From: Rosa chinensis
Lineage: Eukaryota; Streptophyta; Magnoliopsida; Rosales; Rosaceae
Length of the DNA: 64,000 bases
Assembly: GCF_002994745.2 (NCBI RefSeq)
Contig: NC_037090.1
Span: 16,294,001-16,358,000 of the forward strand
Reading direction: 5' to 3'
Below are positions 19,770 through 31,020 of the stretch, one piece after another (position 1 is the first letter of the stretch; the number at the start of each line of letters is the position of its first letter). The position numbers and the translations under genes are program-made. A model generated the notes under the pieces. That model made no database searches, was not told the origin of the DNA, and worked only from the letters and a program-made list of their open reading frames with translations.

Positions 19770-20899
19770 CTGTTCCAGAGTAAACCACATATAAAACCCT
19801 TGGCTAGTTGCTTAATAAAGCCTTATTAAGAATATGATCACTATGATCAAGCTGTACGTACTAGCTAGGAAGCTAGCTATTCCATCATTTTGCATGCTAT
19901 GACGAATTAGCTCAGATACTCTGGCCATGCCAGAGGCTAGCTTCGATCATTTTGCATTGATGTATGGGATTTAGGTAAGCTTGCTTATATAGATAAATAA
20001 TATTCGGCCTTATGCTTTCTACAACTAATGTCTACGTTTATTTACAATCGCGTTAGGAAAACTCCAAAGAGTCTTCTTTTGGGGTCTCAAACTATATTTG
20101 AGCGCGTTGCAGTACTATTCACAGATCTATAATTTTTCTTCTCCAATAGGGTGCTATTTTTTTTTTCTTCCAGTCATGCTAAATTCTAATGTTAATTGAA
20201 GGAGGTATATATTTGTAGAGTTGCAAAATGATTACAGTAAGGTAATATTAAGTTTGTTGCCAAGCTCTTTGTAATATAGACCAATTTGGTCTGCCAAAAT
20301 TTCATTTTCGTGATTGGTGTTCGTTTAATTTTGTGTTTGTTTGACATATGGCCTTGTTCTTCTTCTCTTGTAATTTTCATTCTTATTTATTCTACGAGTT
20401 AAGGAGGCTCTTTGCATCGCTTAGCTTATGGTTTCAAGTAAAAAAAATATTATTAGGGTGGCTCAAGATAATTATGACCATGTTGTACAACTTCATTAAC
20501 TCTTCATGCTTAAGAAAAATTCTACGATATATTATTAATGTACGTACCAATGCATAAAGTAGACTAGATTTGATATAGAGATAAACGGACCTCCATGCAT
20601 AAGTAGACTAGCTTGATTTAATCTCAAATAAGTCTATCTCTGTATCGAGCTAGTGTATCTCTGTATCGAACTAGTCTATATTGATACATTAATGTACGTA
20701 CCGTGGACGAACTCCATACTTAAACATCTATTTGTTTCTTTTCCTTATTAATTTTTTTAATTAGAATCTGATACTCAGTCAAACTAGGAGCCAGACAAAA
20801 AAGAAAAGTCAAACTGGATGAGTCCTATGATAGCATACGCTCATATTGTTAAGTGAAATGAACAAAAATACATTGGAAAGGAGTAAAGACACACTAAAA
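19770..20899. other. Region between the P450 and the 4CL-like pseudogene
   Basis: AT-rich and without a convincing gene. A 15-bp direct repeat (ATTAATGTACGTACC) at 20534-20548 and 20688-20702 brackets about 140 bp and could be the footprint of a small insertion. Confidence 0.4.
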
Positions 20900-21529
20900 T
20901 CATATGTTTGACCGGACTTTCTGTATAAGCTCCCCTCTCAGAATCTTTCCGGAAGCCGACTTAGGAACGCTGGTTACAAAAGTTATGCTCCGCAGTCTTT
21001 TGAACGGTGCAACCTGTAAATGTAAGTAAAGCAAAGCTACCTATCAAAAAATCACTACGTACGAAACTAAGAAAGCAAGCAAGGAAGAGTGCTTTGAGCC
21101 TTGCTTTACCATCTTCTCCACAAATATTATAATGTCTTGTTCAATTAGCAAGCTATTGGGTGCACGAACAACATAATTGCAATCGGAACCTCACCGGCTT
21201 TAGCATCTGGAAATCTGCAACAAGAAATCGATGTTCAAAGGGTATAGAAGGCAGTATTCTAAAGTAGAGAAAAATTCAGTCAATGCTGCCAAGGCCAATT
21301 TGATACCCGAACTCTCAAAAGTATCAATGTGATACCCAAAGACATATTTTGACATCAACGTGATGCTTCCGTCCAAAATTTGTGACGGCCGTTAAAAAGG
21401 GACGTGGCAAGCACATGAAGACCAAAAACAAAGAAAAAGACCAATGTACCTTTTCTTTTGTTAATTCTTTTTTTTTTCTTTTTCCTTCTTCTTCATCTTC
21501 TTCTTCTTCTTCTCCGATGATCTGGGTAC

Positions 21530-21901
21530 TTTCCCATAAAACTTGACATCATCATCATCATCAGGAGAGTCGATGATGCTTAAGCCTACTTTACTACTAC
21601 CCCAGCTCCTCTTATGCCCATGAAGAGGTGGTCTTAGGGACCTAAAGGGGTTGCCTAGTTTCAAAAACACCCTAAAATCTAGAGGCGAAGTTGGGCTCCT
21701 AACTAAATCAAAATTTGTTAAACCTATAGGATTCAACCCCACAAACAGACCAAGGACAATGAAAAAAAAATTGCTTTTCAGATTCGGTCCGAGAACATCA
21801 GACCGGAAATGTGACTCAGACCGAGCATTAGAAATTGGCATATGCCCCATTTGGTGTTGATCTTGATCCTTTTGAGTTGACCTGGTCCTCTTCCTTAACA
21901 T
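21530..21901 (-). pseudogene. Captured N-terminal fragment of an FCS-like zinc finger (FLZ/DUF581) protein
   Basis: FLZ proteins are plant adaptors that bind SnRK1 kinase through a C-terminal FCS-type zinc finger. The ORF from Met 21901 begins MLRKRTRSTQKDQ and contains SDVLGPN, GLFVGLNPIGLTNFD, VRSPTSPLDFRVF and KVGLSIIDS, words I associate with the N-terminal half of this family. The zinc finger itself is absent: the frame runs into a Lys-rich low-complexity stretch at about 21461-21520. The location inside MULE termini points to transposon capture. The family assignment is from memory of motifs and should be confirmed by a protein search. Confidence 0.6.
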
Positions 21902-22375
21902 TATCTCAAAATCCCCAATTAAGCACCAGAAAGCCCTCTTTTTCTGTATCAAAACCAACGAAGTTCAAATCAATACAAGCACTAATCAACAATTAATAGC
22001 TTATAGTCATCCAGAACATCACAATCCATGAGCTACATTGTACAAAACAAATATAACAAGTCTCACATACATAACCCTTTTTTCTTTATAGCATCAACCA
22101 AATTCCAAAAATCCTTCACAAAACCAATATATGATACCACTTGAAGCTCAATCTATCAGCTTCACATGAGAAAACCCAATCCGGAAACGTCCTTGCAATC
22201 TTTGAGCAAATGTCCCCTTCCCCAATTTCCTCATCCTCTCCAGCCAAAACTTGTCGCTCACCGCCGACGTCACCATCATCATGGCCACGGCGATCATCGA
22301 AATTGAGAGGGCTCGGGAAAGGTAGATCGAGAAGGCGATCAAGAGGGGTCTGACGACGGCGGGTGTGGGCTCGGA

Positions 22376-22591
22376 TCAGGTAGGCGATGGGCGAAGCGAT
22401 TGGGGAGTCGAATGAAGTGTTGGGCCCAATGAGCTCGAAGTTTTGTGGTGGTTCGGCATCGGAATTGAGGTGGGGAGGTTGTCGTCAGAGTCAGCATCAG
22501 AGAGGTTGATGAATTCCTGGAGAGAGTCTTGATCGGAGTCTTCGAATTGCAAGAATTTGAAATCTTCGAAGCTGCTAACGAAACTTGCCAT
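22376..22591 (-). CDS. Short acidic ORF in the Pack-MULE, unknown
   Basis: A 71-residue ORF beginning MASFVSSFEDFKFLQFEDSD, acidic in its first half and Ser/Pro-rich in its second. I do not recognise a family. It lies upstream of the FLZ-like fragment on the same strand and may be another captured exon or simply chance. Confidence 0.3.
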   Translation of the reverse strand: MASFVSSFEDFKFLQFEDSDQDSLQEFINLSDADSDDNLPTSIPMPNHHKTSSSLGPTLHSTPQSLRPSPT

Positions 22592-22714
22592 GGTTGATTT
22601 TGGTTTCCAATTTGAGAATGAAATTTTGGGGCATATTCAGTTTAATTTTGAGAGAGAGAGTTGAAATTTTAGGGGTTCTTGTTCTTTGGTTTTTGTTGAA
22701 GATGAAAAGCATAC

Positions 22715-22754
<40 letters not shown>

Positions 22755-22755
<1 letters not shown>

Positions 22756-23164
22756 CTTTGCTCAGGTGCGGGCGGATATCCGCACCTAAGAAAAAAGGTA
22801 CGGATTTCCAGTTTTGACCCGCTTTTCGATCATATTTTCACATCTTAACCGTTCTGTTTTTAGGTCCTAATGTATAGATCACCTCTACAAAATTTCAATC
22901 AAATTGGTGATCGTTAAGGCATCCAAAACTGCAATTTACACGAACGAACTGAATCTGCCGAATAGGAACCGTTCGTGTACATTGTTATAAATTGCAGTTT
23001 TGGATGCCTTAACGATCACCAATTTGGCTGAAATTTTGCAGAGGTGATCTATACATTAGGGCCTAAAAACTGAACGGTTAAAATGTGAAAATATGATTGA
23101 AAAGCTAGTCAAAACCTAAAATCCGTACCTAAGAAAAACTGCGGACGTCCGCAGTGGAGAAGAG
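22755..23164. mobile_element. Fold-back element in a TA microsatellite (nested in the MULE)
   Basis: The arms pair around about 22970: TTGGTGATCGTTAAGGCATC on the left matches GATGCCTTAACGATCACCAA on the right. The tips carry compact palindromes (GCGGATATCCGC left, CTGCGGACGTCCGCAG right), and the element is bracketed by TA runs at 22718-22754 and 23166-23209. No ORF. Confidence 0.8.
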
Positions 23165-23212
<48 letters not shown>

Positions 23213-23655
23213 AAATTGGTGTAAAAGTATGACTTTGCCCTTAAAAATCGGTCACATATATGACACCTGATCATTTTTAAGAGAATCATCACAAATTTTG
23301 GACGGAAGCATCATGTTGATGTCAAAATATATCTTTGGGTATCACATTAATAATTTTGAGAGTTTGAGTATCAAATTGGTCTTGGCAGCATAATTTGGGG
23401 ACGGTGACTGAATTTTTCTCTCTAAAGTAAATGGTAACTGAGAAATAATAGTGATATACAAATAAGTCAGGTGAAAAACAGGCCTACTTACGGGATTACA
23501 ACTACATCCAATATTTCAGGGTGAGTAAGTAACAGCCCTTCAAGCTCTGCTGGAGCAACCTTTATATATAGTGAACTAGATTTCTTAATCAATTAACCAT
23601 ATCGTATATAAGAAAGAAAAAAAAACCTAGATAAAGGATCATGCATGAGCAAGGA

Positions 23656-23935
23656 GTATCTATATATATATATATACAGATCCTATCCAGTGCGAGGTTA
23701 GAGTTTAGGGTCACTTTTCTGTCTCATATCCATATCTCGACTGTTCATTTTTTAGGTACTAATATATAGATCATCTCTGCAAAATTTTAGTCAAATTGAT
23801 GATTTTAAGGTATCTAACTCGCGTAAACCAATGGACGAATTGAATCTGTCCAACCTGAACCGTACTAGCTTTAAAGCAGTTATCAACACCTTAATGACCA
23901 TCAATTTGGCTGAATTTTGCAGAGATGATCTATGC
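23656..23935. mobile_element. Partial fold-back element of the same family
   Basis: Begins beside a TA run with CAGATCCTATCCAGTGCGAG and shares the core AGGTACTAATATATAGATCA and TTTTAGTCAAATTGATGAT, with a matching inverted arm (ACCATCAATTTGGCTGAATTT). The right arm ends early, so the copy is truncated. Confidence 0.65.
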
Positions 23936-24109
23936 TTCAATTCTATGCTTCCTTACATAGCCTTCGGTTACAAATCAATCTTAAAGAAGAAGAAAAATGC
24001 TTGATACTCCCGAATCAAAAAATGCTTAATTTCTTAGACCAAACAAATCCTTTAAGAACTTTAAATAATGATACGAACTACTCCCAGACCCGAAAGTTTG
24101 ATGGCCTCG

Positions 24110-24235
24110 ACGACATGAATCACATGTCATACCAAAGCAACCAGTTATTTATTTGATTAGACGACATGAATCACATGTCAGACCAAACATCCAGTTATTT
24201 ATTTGATTAGACGACATGAATCAAATGCATGCAGG
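24110..24235. repeat. Tandem repeat of about 50 bp
   Basis: Units starting ACGACATGAATCACATGTCA occur at 24110, 24161 and 24211 (the last partial), separated by CCAGTTATTTATTTGATTAG. Non-coding. Confidence 0.8.
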
Positions 24236-24315
24236 ACAATGATGGAGCTTAGATTCATACCATTCTGAGTATGACAACTCCTTCATTCAATGTTAGATAC
24301 CCATGGAACAAGGAT

Positions 24316-24830
24316 CACTACTAGAGAAAACTCATTCAGAGACAAATTGATTTTGTCTCTAATAGCTGAGAATTCGTCCCCTACAAAAATTTGAGACGGA
24401 ATCGTTTTGCTAAAGTCGTCTCCTAAAGCTCGTCCCAAATTGTTTAAGGCAACGACCGATAAATTCCGTCTCCTAATGTATTTGGAGAAGAAATAAAAAT
24501 TGTCCCCTATTCAATGAAAATTCATCCCCAATTCTCATTGAGCATTGGGAGAATGGAGGGAAAATAAAATAAATTGGCGCCAATAAGAGGAATAGGGGAC
24601 AAACTCACTCCGTCTCCTTTCACTCAAATTAAATTGTTTTTTTCAAATTTAATGGCGCCAATCAGACAAATAGGAGACCGAACACACTCCATCTCCTTTT
24701 ATTTTTTTTATTTTATATTTTAAATTTAATGGTGCCAATCAGACTAATAGGGGACGAAACTCACTTCGTCTCCTTTTATTCTCAAATTTTAAATTATTTT
24801 TATATTTCTTTTTCATTTTTAATAAATTAT
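24316..24830. mobile_element. Left end of a CACTA element with subterminal repeats
   Basis: Starts CACTACTAGAGAAAAC, a CACTA-type terminus, and is followed by recurrent GTCTCCTA / CGTCCCCTA words in both orientations. Between 24571 and 24790 three units of about 85 bp carry TTTAATGGCGCCAATCAGAC-type sequence followed by GGGGACGAAACTCACTCC. The opposite end (TAGTAGTG) was not found, so the element is truncated or its far end is degenerate. The following 24831-25500 shows no recognisable gene. Confidence 0.55.
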
Positions 24831-25530
24831 TGAATTATATTAGACAGCAAATCTAATGGTTTTCGCCAATTATATAAATAGAATTGGTAGCGTCATGGTC
24901 ATTGATTACGTAAACTAATAATGTAAATGCAACTATATAGTGATCCTCTAGTGATTGGATAACCTGGGAACGGACTCTCAAATTCAGAAAACCATAAACC
25001 ACTTCTAGACATTGGAGAAACATAGGAAAACAAAACTGGGTCAGAAACATGAAAGTCAACAACCCAGAGCTTTAATCGAAAATTAGATCAAACCTTGAAT
25101 GAAACAAAGCTTTAAATCAATGAAAAACAAATCGCACAGAGAGAGAGAGAGGAAGAGAACGAACCTGAAGACGGAAACCGAAAACGAATCGGAGAATATT
25201 TAGGAAGAGAACGAACCTGAAGCAGAGAAGAAGAAGCTTCAAAGTGAGAGGAAGAGAGATTGGTTTGCGAGGAATAACGGGTCTGCAACTTTGTTTTGTG
25301 TTGGGAGAGGAGAAAACGCGAACAGAGATCTGCACCCTACACCCACGAAAAGAGGAGACTAGAGTCGCGGAGAGACTGCGGCAAAAGACTACACCAGTGC
25401 AAAAGAAAAATACATTCGTATTATAAAAAAATCAACAAATTGGAGGCAATTAATTTACAACATACATAGTTATTTACTAGTTATTTTTTAATTAAAAAAT
25501 CTAGAAATATAATGAATTATTAAATTAAGT

Positions 25531-25840
25531 ACCATACGTCCCTCTCATAGTGGTATGGTTGAAAATTAAATGAAAAAGATTGCAACAGATATCTAGGTCA
25601 ATCAAGTCAACGCAATTGGTTCTAATAAGAAATTATATTTAATATAAAATACTTTCCGAATTGAAAAACACATACATCATTAAGCCTCTAAACCTTACGC
25701 CCCTCTCATAGTTGTGTGGTTGAAAATCGAATGGAAAAGATTGCAACAAATATTTAAGCCAGTCAAGTCACCTCAATTGGTTTCAATAAGAAATTTGAAA
25801 TTATATTCAATACAAAATGCTTTCCCAATTGAAAAGAAAT
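25531..25840. repeat. Direct duplication of about 160 bp
   Basis: ACCATACGTCCCTCTCATAG at 25531 recurs as ACCTTACGCCCCTCTCATAG at 25692, and both are followed by GGTTGAAAAT and AAAGATTGCAACA. Non-coding and diverged. Confidence 0.75.
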
Positions 25841-25844
25841 CCCC

Positions 25845-26218
25845 TCTAAGTGTATCTGGGTGAGGGAAAATTCTCTCAAAGAGTTCAAATTAGGTGAGAA
25901 GTAATTCCTCAAATACAACTTTGTGTGAGGAGAAATCTCTCATCTCCTAAAAGAGAATCTGGGTGAGAAATATTCATTTCGAAGGAAATCCGAGTGAAGA
26001 GTGGAATTGAAGTGAGGAGAAATCTTCTGAAAGAAAATCTTAGTGAAGAGTATTCCCTTTGAGGGAAATCCGAGTGAAGAGTGGAATCCAGGTGAGGAGA
26101 AATCTCCTAAAAGAGAATCTAGGTGAGGAGTATTCATTTTAAGGGAAATCCGAGTGAGGAGTGAAATCCAGTTGAAAAGAAATTCCCTCAAGACGAATTT
26201 GGGTGAGGAGAATTCACG
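25845..26218. repeat. 80-bp minisatellite (GAAATCCGAGTGAAGAGTGG family)
   Basis: Clear units begin near 25980, 26060 and 26140 with GGAAATCCGAGTGAAGAGTG, and more diverged units precede them. Each contains GAGGAGAAATCTCCTAAAAG. Immediately after it, a CT microsatellite lies at 26312-26348. Confidence 0.8.
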
Positions 26219-26311
26219 ATGAAGCAATTTTAGCAAAAGAAAATAAACTTGATGAAGCCACCTATAGTATCTTTTTGGATGTAAATGAAGTTAACACCAA
26301 CAAGGTAGAAA

Positions 26312-26348
<37 letters not shown>

Positions 26349-27523
26349 AGAGAAAACTAACAACACCAACAAACAACAACACTTTAATTCATGGTCTCCT
26401 CCTTCTCAAATCTACTGCCTTTATAGGGTGCCCTATGCTTTACTCTCTACTCTCTGGCCTCCATTGAAGCAGATTAGCCTCAATCATAGGCTTATAGCTT
26501 CCATTTTGACATGATTGCTTCCATTTTATACTCATAAAAATGGTAGCTTCTGATGAATTTGGAGGCCTTGGCTATGACCAAAATGGTGGTGATCATGATG
26601 TTAAACCTCAACCACCACCATCACGGTATGAAATGGGGAATACTTGCCTAGAGCTTACCTTTGTTCACTCAAACTACCAAACCCTAGAGCTTACCAATTT
26701 CACCACTGCCATAACCATTCATTCAGCTCAATTTTTCGAACCCAGAAAAATACTTGCCTGCTCCCAAATTCCCACACTTTAATTCATCATCATGGGAACC
26801 TGCACCTCAAAACCACCAAAGCCAAACCCATATGCTTCCAAAGACCCAAATGACCAATCATAACCTTCCCAAACCCCCAAATCTCTACCCTCACCATAAT
26901 TCGAAAGACGACATCGTCTTCGACGCTAGACATTCATAGTCCCATTCACCTTTCTTTCCGTTCCACAGCCCGAGCCCCGCTATTACCTTAAGAAGTCACT
27001 TTGCTTCCACGCCCAATCGGTTTTTTTGGTGACCCTTTTTGCTGCAGTCTTCGGCTAAGCCCGAATTTGAAGTAGATGAAGAGGCGACAAGGGGAGAAAG
27101 AAACAATCTGCAACTCTGCTTCGGTAGAGGAGATAGATAAGGTTAGGTAACAAATGACTTAATTACCCCTCATGGTTTGCCACCTGGCTTGGCACTTAAC
27201 GCTGTTATAGACGGGGCGTACGATTATTGGGTCGGGCATCAAACTTCGGGTACCAAAGTTGTAGTTTTGCATAGTCGGCTACTAATGTTTAAAATGGACC
27301 TAAGTTTAGGTACTGTTTGTATATTTTTCTCTCTTATTTTTATCAAGTTTTAAGGCTCATTTCAATTAAACAATTTAATAGTGTTTGACTTCCAGTCCCA
27401 GCAAAATTCTAACTTCAATTGAATCTAAGTTTTTCAAGTAAATTATTGCAACAATAAATCAGTAGTTAATTACACCAAAACGAATCAAAGTTCCTTAAAA
27501 AAATAAAATAAAAACCATCAATA
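26219..27523. other. Region without a recognised gene
   Basis: Short ORFs (for example 26540-26782, starting MVASDEFGGLGYDQNGGD) show no family I recognise and could be captured exon fragments. The stretch 27140-27350 reads like one TIR of a MULE, but I did not find its partner. Confidence 0.35.
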
Positions 27524-27734
27524 TGTTTAAGGAAAAGAGAATTCAGAAGAATACTAAGATACTTTCATTGGTAATATGAGTCTCTTTATATAGAAGATTA
27601 CATGTACAATATCTTGGAGTACAATGAATTTTAATCAAATAAGGATTAGGAGATCTAAAATATTCTATTATATTACAACTAGAAAAAGTAATCATATTTG
27701 GGCCGGACACACACAAATTGGGTTTCCTTCAACA
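27524..27734 (-). mobile_element. Solo LTR of a copia-like element
   Basis: Begins TGTTTAAGG and ends CCTTCAACA, with flanking CAATA and CAATG (4 of 5 bases equal). Internal words such as GGTAATATGAGTCTCTTTAT and ATAGAAGATTAC resemble the LTRs at 34639 and 40717, so it appears to belong to a related short-LTR family. No internal region adjoins it. Orientation is taken from that similarity. Confidence 0.6.
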
Positions 27735-28404
27735 CAATGCATCAATTCTCAACTTTGATCATTAAGCTTCGGGCTTCCATCGTTGATCAATGATTTCTCT
27801 ATGAACAATATGAATCAGAGTTTGAAGAATAGGAAGGGGAAAGAGTCCTCGACCTGCAAATAGAGGAGGATTTATTCAATCACATAGTTTGGGCTCCTAG
27901 GATATGGCGCCCTTAGGGCTTTCTATTCAATTGTATCGAAATGCTGAATGAATTGGGATTTCTCTATTGGGTCAGGTTATTTCAAGGCAAGCAGATCATT
28001 TATGATGAAAATGATAGGCTTCAAGAGAATGATTCACCATCCCCCCAATTTGAGAAATGGAATATTGAGGATCCCCATTCTCATTACCCGATTAACCCCG
28101 AATCTCTCCTCCATTAGATTCGAATACCTTACAAGTATCTTACCCGTTGAGAATTTTTGTCACCCCTACTTCAAAAAAATGAAAACAGAAATAAAAATAA
28201 TCTTGAAACTGAAGTCAGAATTGAAGGCTTTGAAGTAATAAAACGTCGGGTAGCTCCACGTGGGCATCCACCACATGTGGCGTCAGACTCGCCTCCTTTC
28301 CTCTTCCTTGGTTCTTTCCATTTCTCCCTCTTTGTTTTCCCCTCTGATTCCCCCAAAAGTCTCAATCTCCTATTCCTTTCTGCAATTCATTTTCTCTCTC
28401 TCCA

Positions 28405-31020
28405 ATGGCGGAAGCTTCCGCTGCTCTCTGCTTCTCCCCCTTCTCTTCTTCCTTCTCTCCCGCCAAGCATCCCTCTCTCTCTTCTTTCTCCCGCGCTTTT
28501 TCTCCCAATTTCCCAATTTCCCATCCTTGCCCCTCCCGCCTCCTCCGCTTTCCCGCCAAATCCTCCTCCGATTCCCTCCCCGACGACCTCTTCAGCTTCT
28601 TTCCCTGGTCCAATGACTCCGGTACTCTTTCACATCTTATGAAATGTGTGAATAATAAAATATCCAATCTTTTTGGCGGTTACTGACATTTTCCGAGTAT
28701 CATGCAATTATTTTACTGTTTGATCTTTTGGGATTTACTTTTTTACTGTCTCCGATGATGTTTGCCAGAAATTCAATGGGTTCCTGAGGACAGAGTCACA
28801 TTGTTCACTTCTGAGGGGCTTGTTCAGATTGGAGGCTCCATAGTCCCTCGCCGTGTCGCTTCTTCGGATGTATGTAATCCTTATTAACATGAGATTTACA
28901 GTCCTACTTTGATTTTTGGATTATGGGATGTTCCGTTTTGGTGTGGTATATATCTGTTGTGATGAGCATGAGCAATGTAAAGCATACATGTTTTTTGAGT
29001 TTTTAGTACTGAATTGTTTGTTGAATCATTTAGTTGAATGTGTGTGCTTGACAGAAGAAGAGGTCAAAGACTAGTCAAAGATATCAGCGGTTTCAAGAGA
29101 GTGATTATATGGATACAGAGCAGGGTCTGTGCCTTGGTGCTCTCTTTGATATTGCGGCAACAAATGTAAACCATCTGTTTTGCTGTTATTTTCATAATTC
29201 CAGCGGCCATATTGTGCTTTGTCTTTTGTTTCCTGCTTTGGGTTTAATTTTTGTGCTTTGTCTTGTGCCATCGGAAAATTTGTCATTGTAGGGACTAGAT
29301 ATGGGAAGGAGGCTTTGTATACTTGGGTTTTGCCGTTCCATTGAGATGCTAAGCGATGTTGTGGAAGACACTGTGTTGGAACATGGCGGGGAGGTATGTC
29401 CTGGTGCCATGTTCTGGTGTTTTAATATTGAGGTCTTTTTAGCATTCAGAATCATTTCATTATGTTATTGTTTAGTTGCTCAAAGGTATGTCTGTTTGAA
29501 ATTGTCTCCACTCTAGTGGCCTTATGGTTTAACCATAACAGAATCATTGACAAGATATTTTCGGCTCCAGAAATTCATTCATGTTTTACATTCTAAAAGC
29601 AGCAGTGATATTGCTATTGACAAAAGCATCTATTTCTTGGGGGATTCTATTAAGTTCTCTATATATTCTGTGCCGCTGTTTAGATAGCATCTATTTCAAA
29701 TATTATCTTTTATGCTAGTGGTGGAAATAGATTTTGGTTTGAGTAGTGGCAAATTCAATGTCTCACAGCTGGACATGAGACTGGCTGGTCCAGTATGTAG
29801 TCTAATAGATTCGACCGCAAACTATAAGTTTCATGCTTATATAAGAAATTGACAATTTTCTAGTAATGGCCGGCCTGGGTAGGGGTTATGACTGTCCATA
29901 CTGGCTGGTGCAGAGTAAAGTAAACAGATTTGTTTCCAATTTTACATCCCTAAATTGTGTTCTGGGGAGAAAGTTTAGTTAATGTAAAAGATTTACCAAA
30001 CTAGCGGTTCTAGACAGTTCATTGTTAGATTGTAGGAACCTAAGTACCTATAGCCCCATACAGCAATGTAGCTTTGTTCTCTGTAGATGAGTCTCCAGAG
30101 GAAGAAGCAATCCAAGCCACCTTGCTCCTTCCCCGTAGCCATCCCATGTGGAGGTAAGGGCTTAAAAGAAAGCAATGGACCTTGTTAATAATGGCACATT
30201 TCAGATCAGTACAGGACAGCAGTCATTGATGGCTGTAAGTTGGGTGGCATATTATAAGATACAGTTACGAGTGAGGAAGATTGATACTCCAAGAGTCATG
30301 ACCACTTACGTCTTATCTGGGGATCAAGGTAGCAAGTTTCACCTGCATGGCAAATAAGTAATGTTCAATCCATTTGGGGCAACTATTAGGGAAATGTCAA
30401 AGCTCTGAATTCTTGTCATACTGTTTGTGCCCAATGCCCTTTAGAGTTGGTTACCGTTGAAAAGGGATCTCGCACATCTATTCCCTCAGTCTAGATAAAG
30501 ATATGAGGTAAGGTAACTGACCTGTTGATGTTGCGTATGAAGGCCCATGGGGACTTGTTACAAGTGATGAACCTTCTAGTAGATTTATCAAAACAAGTTT
30601 TGTTACCAAGGAGGATTAGCCTTCTTGAAGTACTGAACAAATCTAGACTTGTGAAATTAAGGACTTGGTTTCTTGAGAAGGAAAAGGAAAGATATGAAGC
30701 TATGACATAGAAAAGAATAGTAGGGAGGCAACCATAGCAACAGCAAGTATAGAATACATTGTGGCTTCTCTGTATCCTTACTTGATCTGAATATGGAGTC
30801 TAGGATAAGCATTTGTTTGTTACTTGATCTGTTGTGTTGTCAATTTCAGGTTGTTGAGGCAGAGAAGGCGACAAAAGGTGGTTTGCATGAAAAGCTAAGA
30901 ATGACGGTTGCGGTACCATTACTTTGGGGGGTTCCTCCTGCTTCTGAAACCCTTCACCTCGCTGTTAAGAGTGGCGGAGGAATTGTAGATAAGGTTTATT
31001 GGCAGTGGGATTTTCTGTAA
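28405..31020 (+). CDS. Probable plastid-targeted protein of unknown function, five exons
   Basis: Exons are 28405-28621, 28769-28869, 29055-29165, 29292-29393 and 30850-31020, all with GT-AG borders and compatible phases (1, 0, 0, 0), giving 233 residues. The first 60-70 residues are rich in Ser, Pro, Phe and Arg with few acidic residues (MAEASAALCFSPFSSSFSP), typical of a chloroplast transit peptide. The mature part reads as ordered sequence, with EIQWVPEDRVTLFTSEGLVQ in exon 2, MGRRLCILGFCRS in exon 4 and VPLLWGVPPASETLHLAVKS in exon 5, ending VYWQWDFL. I see no catalytic motif and no certain membrane span. The intact frame across five exons and the composition strongly suggest a functional gene. 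Intron 4 is long (1,456 bp) and contains possible copia debris (ATASIEYIVAS-like text near 30740). The start Met is the first in the exon. Confidence 0.85.

Larger units (their letters stand above)
21267..23420. mobile_element. MULE with 9-bp target duplication carrying gene fragments (Pack-MULE)
   Basis: Ends are GAGAAAAATTCAGTC and GACTGAATTTTTCTC, continuing into TIRs of about 130 bp that include CCGTCCAAAATTTGTGA. The 9-bp duplication TCTAAAGTA lies at 21258-21266 and 23421-23429. There is no transposase. The interior has a host-like gene fragment resembling an FCS-like zinc finger protein (minus strand, about 21530-21901), another minus-strand ORF at 22376-22591, and a nested fold-back element at 22755-23164. 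It lies in an intron of the 4CL-like pseudogene. Confidence 0.88.
20900..23559 (-). pseudogene. 4-coumarate:CoA-ligase-like (acyl-activating) pseudogene, C-terminal exons
   Basis: This family forms acyl-adenylates and then CoA thioesters, in phenylpropanoid or peroxisomal jasmonate-related metabolism. On the minus strand, 23492-23559 encodes VAPAELEGLLLTHPEILDVV; 21110-21214 encodes FPDAKAGEVPIA and then, in another frame, YVVRAPNS; 20900-21013 encodes [20 protein letters not shown] and ends with [17 protein letters not shown] and a stop. SGKILR contains the catalytic Lys of the C-terminal domain. Splice sites are plausible, but the middle exon has one base too few, which breaks the frame after VPIA. 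Upstream exons with the AMP-binding motif were not found. A MULE occupies the intron between the first two listed exons. The last three residues (SNI) are not a standard peroxisomal signal. Confidence 0.88.

Noticed and set aside
25845..26218. Spaced repeats that might suggest a CRISPR array
   Set aside because: Units are contiguous degenerate minisatellite copies without unique spacers, in a plant nuclear genome.
28157..28667. Overlapping ORFs around exon 1 of the plastid-protein gene
   Set aside because: Only the frame from 28405 continues through proper splice sites into four further exons; the others are shadows of CT-rich sequence.
30525..30760. Possible copia RNase H fragment in intron 4 of the plastid-protein gene
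   Set aside because: Only about ten residues (ATASIEYIVAS-like) resemble the family; too little to annotate as an element.
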